Source: Siphonodentalium dalli
Taxonomy: Eukaryota > Mollusca > Scaphopoda > Gadilida > Siphonodentaliidae
DNA: 64,000 bases
Assembly: GCA_032622095.1 (NCBI GenBank)
Contig: CP136068.1
Location: 117,477,509 to 117,541,508, forward strand
Direction of reading: 5' to 3'
Part shown: one piece after another, positions 58,989 through 64,000 of the stretch
Position numbering within the stretch: the stretch's first letter is position 1
Layout: each line of letters starts with the position of its first letter
Notes under the pieces: generated by a model
Told to the model about the DNA's origin: nothing
The model's database searches: none
Seen by the model: the letters and a program-made list of their open reading frames with translations, nothing else
Translations under genes and position numbers: made by a program

Positions 58989-61900
58989 ATGGGAAATACA
59001 ACGGAACTTAAATTTCTTTCTTGGAATGCAACCGGGCTCAAAAACAGTTCACCATATTTGGCAGGTGTTATCGATAGAGAGTGCTACCATGTAGTTGGTT
59101 TGTCAGAACATTGGCTGAGTGGGAAAAATCTAGACCGTATACACTCACTCAGCTCCAAGTACCGCTACATATGTAAGCCCGGACGAACAATAAAGACGTC
59201 AGCTGAAGCCGCATATGTCAGGGATGGTGTAGCAATTATTGTGCGTGATGATATTTCTCACAAGTGCGTGGAGATTGTCATTGACGACGAACGCTTAGTG
59301 GGCATTCAGCTGCGACTAAGCAACTCGTGTTCTGTATCAGTGATCCAACTATACCTTCCAAACGTTAATCACGGAGATGCTATATTTCATGGCTATCTTG
59401 AAATTTTAGAAAACACGTACGACAGACTTTCTTCTCATGGGCCAGTCATCTTTATGGGAGATTTTAATGTGCACATGCAAAAGGCTGCACACACACCAAG
59501 GGCCACCCCAATGAATGCACGGACGGACCTCTTCTCTTCATTTCTTGATCATTGCGAACTGGTCTCGACTATGACACTCAATTTGTGTGTTGGGAGTAAC
59601 TACTCCTTTTATCCTTACTGTACAGTGAACAGACCGTCACTTATAGACCACATCTTGATTCCCGAATGCATGACGCATATGGTATCAAACTGCGAAATTA
59701 TTAACGATGCTGCTCTGAACACATCAAATCACTTGCCTGTGTCATGCTCAATCTTGCTCGATATAGAACTGACATCCAACTCGCTGGTGAACTCACGAAA
59801 GCGTTACGCGTGGGAGCGCGCAGACATTAATGCATACAAACGACACCTTGACAGCCTCTGTCCCAGCCCATTAGCATGCGACATATCTACAAAGGAATCG
59901 ATATCCTCATTTTATAATGACATTGTGAATGCTATCATCAGTTCGAGTGATAACGCTGTGCCAGTGAAACGTTTCAATCCTAGTCTGAAACCTTATTGGA
60001 ATTCCAATCTGGACACTATGAAATCAAACTTGAAAACACGTCACAAAAAATGGGTAACTGCAGGACGGCCAAGATTTGTGACCCCATCTTACCAGGAGTA
60101 CATGCAGGCCAAGAGAGAATTCAGGAAAGCACATCGCACAGCTATACGTGATTTTGAAATGAAGCAATGTTATGACCTGGAACATAATGCAGAACACAAT
60201 CAACAACTATTCTGGCGGAAACTCAATAGCAGATCAAAAAACACTAATGACTTGTGCCCAGCAATGGAGTTCTGTGGTACCGCCTCTCGCGATTCTGACT
60301 CGATTCTTTCCGGCTGGCGCACATACTTCTCTAACTTGTATTCTCCTGAACAACACGGCGATTCAGAATTTGATCAGACTGTAACCAGAAGTGTGGAACA
60401 GTATATATCTGGTGATAATGACCAGGCTGCTGAATTGTGTGAACCAATATCTATAACGGAGATAACAGATGCCGTCATTTCAACAAAAACAAATAAGGCA
60501 CCAGGACACGACTCGATTGTCAATGAACACTTGAAGAATGGATCAACATGCTTACTTGGATGCTTACGCGTCTTATTTACTGCTGTTGTACAAATCGATT
60601 TCATCCCACAAGAAATGAAATTAGGTGTCGTTATTCCATTATATAAGGGACACCCAAAGCCAGCGAGACTTCCAGACAGCTACCGAGCAATTACCCTGCT
60701 ACCGGTGATCTACAAGCTTTTCGAGGCGATCATCCTGAAACGAATTCTCTCCAGCAAATATCTCAATAATTTTCCGAGTCCACTACAGAACGGTTTCCAA
60801 AAAGGTGTAGGCTGCAACATGACGTCGTTTATACTCCAAGAATCAATTTCTTATGCCAGAGACCATGACGCAAAGATGTTTGTTGCATTCTTGGACTCAC
60901 AAAAGGCATTTGATCGTGTCTGGCACATGGGTCTATTTTACAAATTTATAAAACTTGGATTCCCGAGTAAATTTGTGCGACTCTTCTCAAACATGCATAC
61001 CGACACTGCGAGCATTGTTCTGTACAACGGAAAACTTTCGGAACAATTTAACATTGGACAAGGAACAAGACAGGGAGTTTTCTCTCGCCACTGTTTTACC
61101 TCGTCTTTATTAATGATTTGTTAATTCACTTGAGCGGTTCGCGTTTCGGCATGAACATCAACTCAGTGTCATGCGTTGCACCGACCACAGCCGATGACAT
61201 AGCCCTTCTTTCTCTCACCAAGTCAGGCTTAGACAATCTTATCAACACGTGTCACGCATATAGTGTTCGATGGAGATTCCAATTCTCTCGCTCGAAGAGT
61301 CTCTTTGTTGTATTCAATGAATGCAAATCTCACTACAACCGTTCTGACCGACAATGGAAGATTGGAGATAGTGTCATACGAGAAGAGAAGGAATGTGTCC
61401 ACCTCGGTCTTCTTCAAAATAAGTTCGCAAATTTCTCATCTCGTGCCTCCATCGTGTCATCGAAAATGAGGAAAAACTTCGTCTCTGTTACCGGCAATGA
61501 ACTACTGAAATGTGCAACACCTTTGACAATGTGTAATATCCTGAAGACTATAGTGTTGCCTAGAGCTCTATACGGATGTGACGTAACGCCCCTTAACAGC
61601 AGAACGTCCATCACCATCATGGAGCGATCACTGAGAACGTGCGTTAAATTTGCACAGTCACTACCCACGAGAGCTAGTACAAAACTCATTCTTGGCTTAG
61701 TCGGAATTCTCCCAATTCAAATGGAAATTCACCAGCGGAAGCTATGTTTCCTCGGAAGCCTGATTCATCTCCCCACAGAAAAACACAACTCCGCTGAAAC
61801 TGTTCTTATTTAAGGCACATCTGTTTAGCCTCTTCCATCGCCCAGCAAGTGGTTTTGTTTCGGAGATTTTCCCAATTCTTGAGGAATATGGCCTTGTGCC

Positions 61901-62471
61901 CCATCTTGAAAACTTCATGCTAAACGGACACTTTCCAGATCAAAAATCTTGGAAACTTATTGTTAAAAATGTTGTACAGATTAAATACGTCGAACAGTGG
62001 AGAAATTCAGTTTCTTTGGACCACAACTTGCTGATACTCGGAAAAGTCATTCAAGATCCATTATCTGGCTAGACAATTTGGAAGATGCTGCAGTCCTATC
62101 CACGTGCGTCCGCAAAACTGAAAAACCTCGCCCTTCTGTTGAACAGAACAACATATTGCAATAACCTAATGTGCCAGCAATGCCTATATATGTATGACAA
62201 TGAAATTCACCATGCATTACACTCGTGCACCTCGCTGTATATTCTAGCACTGAGAAATCACTTATGGGACACATTAATCAACCACCATGGAGTCCCCGTC
62301 ACACTTTATCTCGACAGCCTTCCAAGATGTGACTTTTACGCCCTACTCCTTGGTTCTGAGGATCCACGCATCACCTGGCATGTAGAACACTGTCGCGAGC
62401 AGATCATTGACACATCTGCTTCATTCCTTCTTGTGATGACCAGGTCGATGCGAGGATCTAATAGGAGATGA
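58989..62471 (+). pseudogene. ORF2 of array unit 2, frameshifted
   Basis: Endonuclease and the first half of the RT are intact (58989 to ~61078), including the SYRAITLLP block missing from unit 1. A one-base loss in the GGGAGTTTTC run at about 61077 ends that frame at 61124. The frame 61118-61813 carries the catalytic TTADDIAL and thumb. A one-base gain near 61788 (AAAAACACAACTCC) ends it. A TAG at 62070-62072 interrupts the C-terminal part, and the last 128 residues (zinc motif and tail) are open at 62085-62471. The product cannot be full length. Confidence 0.8.
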
Positions 62472-62864
62472 CTTATAAAACACAACTCCGACCATACGCG
62501 TGTGAGATACTGATAGCTTAGCAATATATTGTTTTTTATATATGCTTTAAAGCTCAGAATGCCTCGCCTTTGCATAACATCGTATACAGGTATAACGCAA
62601 AAGTTCAATTGGTGCTTACCTGATCTTCCAAACAACATGGATTCCATTTACCATTTCTGGAAAGTTTTCCACCCTTGAAAATTTGTCGTTTAGTCAAGTT
62701 ATCACTCAGTTCGACATACCAATCACAAAGCATTCTGAGCTTCCATCACATTCAATATTCCTGTTATTTTTTCCCAAAACCCTCATCACTATTTATACTG
62801 TCGTCTGTGTATATTATTGTAATATATTCAATCTCTCCTTAGAAGGAGGCAATAAAGATATATA
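62472..62864 (+). terminator. 3' UTR and 3' stem-loop of array unit 2
   Basis: Same as in unit 1 with a few substitutions; stem CTCCTT/AAGGAG retained, followed by AATAAAGATATATA. Confidence 0.65.
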
Positions 62865-63778
62865 TTCGTTAATCAATTGACAAAGTCGTCATTGTCTTAT
62901 TGGGTGCTACAAGCAGGTTATATAATTGTTATTCAAGGGTTTACTCGAAATATGCACTCTCCTGTCGACTCGTGATAGTTCTCATTTTTCAATAATAACA
63001 ATTCTATAACCTACACTTCTTGTACAGATAGATACCCAAGCGGGTTATAACCCTAGACTTATAAACCAACTGACTAGGTTGGGATCCATCAAGGTGGTCC
63101 GTTGCCCTACGTCATGAAACGTAAGTGTTATAAAGAAATATATAAACGAAAAAACTTACCGATATAAGCTAGAGTACAGGAGCTAGAGTATAGGAGCGTC
63201 AGTTCTTTTCATTATTTCTACGAAAACAATGTTAGGGTCAAACGGAAAGCCGGCCGCTTGACAATGTTCTTGACCGCTGTTCTTGTGGGCCGGCGACTGA
63301 CTAGCGGCGCTGAAGGGAGTTTAGCTTCCTTTGCTAATACATGTAACATAACATAACTTAAATGAACTGAACAGTTAACACAAGCTTTGACAATATAGAT
63401 TATACAGGTGACGATTAAAAGAAAGACGATTAAACAACAAGCACAGATGCTTTTATTAAGTTTGCTGCTTTCAGTCCCATATGTGACGGTTACGCAATTT
63501 AACACTCGCGGGGACAATAGGTCTGTGCTAAATTTGGCAAAGGTGTTAAACACTCATTCTCATTGTCATAAGTTTTAAAACAATAGCGACTTTCATTCAT
63601 TCAATGGACGAGCACGCGCACACTGTCAGGGGGGTTGGTCTCACTTTGAAGACACGCGGAAGGGATTAAATTAAGGTGCAATGGCTGTGTTGTTGCAACG
63701 CTGTCAATTTGGCCTATCCAATTTAAGTGTTGTGTCCAGGACACATATATTGCATGAATCCGGTACATTTTTCTCCAC
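62865..63778 (+). mobile_element. Array unit 3, first 0.9 kb only
   Basis: Identical start TTCGTTAATCAATTGACAAA. It shares several unit-2 variants (GGTGGTCCGTTGCC, ACCGATATAAGC), so its 5' part is closer to unit 2 than to unit 1. Homology stops at CTCCAC (63773-63778), where other units continue with TAGGCATTTTG. Confidence 0.8.
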
Positions 63779-64000
63779 CTCTGGCCTGAGAGTGGAGCGA
63801 AACGGTCGTGATTGCTTCGATCCTTATTAGTTCCTCTTCGGTCAGAGCGTTGAGCACGGGTGAGTCGTGTGGCCGCGCCTCCGGGTGCAGCTGCCCTCGT
63901 GCTTAACGCCAGTGAGACGGTTTTGGATTAGGCTTATGGATTTAATCCCAGACGCCGTGTTGGCCGCAGTGCAAAGAAGTCGGATATTGGACATTGCTAA
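63779..64000 (+). other. Unrelated GC-richer DNA; start of an open frame at 63936
   Basis: Composition changes abruptly to GC-richer text after the array breaks off. An ATG at 63936 opens a frame (MDLIPDAVLAAVQRSRILDI...) that runs off the window. It could be the 5' end of another retroelement inserted into unit 3, or host sequence. Too short to identify. Confidence 0.4.

Larger units (their letters stand above)
52753..62864 (+). mobile_element. Array unit 2: 10.1-kb non-LTR retrotransposon unit
   Basis: Same order and orientation as unit 1, 65 bp longer overall. It keeps 39 bp of RT sequence that unit 1 lacks, and near 53878-53945 it has two short extra segments. Ends in the same stem-loop and AATAAAGATATATA at 62830-62864, abutting unit 3. 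Confidence 0.85.

Overview
This is a eukaryotic, AT-rich, gene-poor stretch made almost entirely of nested mobile elements around one duplicated GPCR gene. The likely source is a marine lophotrochozoan, most plausibly a mollusc (moderate to low confidence). The reasons are: a tandem repeat carrying the phrase AGGGCCATAACTCT; a tRNA-derived SINE ending in AAAACCCC(AATC)n; CGTCC-type microsatellites; and several jockey/CR1-type non-LTR retrotransposons. No bacterial operon, rRNA gene, functional tRNA or CRISPR array was seen.

Layout, left half. 49-633 is a decayed ORF1/gag-like relic. 2102-5682 is a 3.6-kb inverted-repeat transposon, with a second partial copy at 24499-27155. 6086-7062 is a Harbinger-like MITE and 7256-7693 a fold-back element. 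8137-10390 is the first copy of a segmental duplication and holds an intact single-exon class A GPCR (9230-10234, minus). Upstream of that gene lie two insertions, T1 (10393-18849, TA target duplication) and T2 (18982-21255, 6-bp duplication). Both can be delimited to the base because empty copies of the same flanking sequence survive at about 38240, 38500 and 38980. T1 has swallowed a CR1/L2-like retrotransposon (10452-14886), which is itself split by a TTAA-flanked MITE (14113-14606).

Middle. 21600-21992 is a SINE. 23968-24470 is an L1/Tx1-type ORF1 relic. 27156-28245 is the 3' end of a non-LTR element. 28737-31120 holds two palindromic elements. 32095-35098 (minus) is a large relic of a non-LTR ORF2. 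35111-37021 is the second segmental copy, whose GPCR has lost its extracellular N-terminus.

Right half. 39330-42700 is a broken jockey-like element interrupted by a ~163-bp tandem array. From 42706 to the window edge runs the most striking structure: a head-to-tail array of ~10.1-kb units (42706-52752, 52753-62864, 62865-63778 partial). Each complete unit holds a non-LTR retrotransposon with ORF1, an endonuclease/reverse-transcriptase ORF2, and a 3' stem-loop plus AATAAAG(AT)n end that joins the next unit directly. Both complete units carry the same nested insertions, and each has its own lesion in ORF2: a 39-bp deletion in unit 1, and two frameshifts and a stop in unit 2. The four ORF2 relatives in the window (two array units, 32095-35098 and the 3' fragments) form one family with a shared C-terminus; those whose 3' end is preserved also share the hairpin end.
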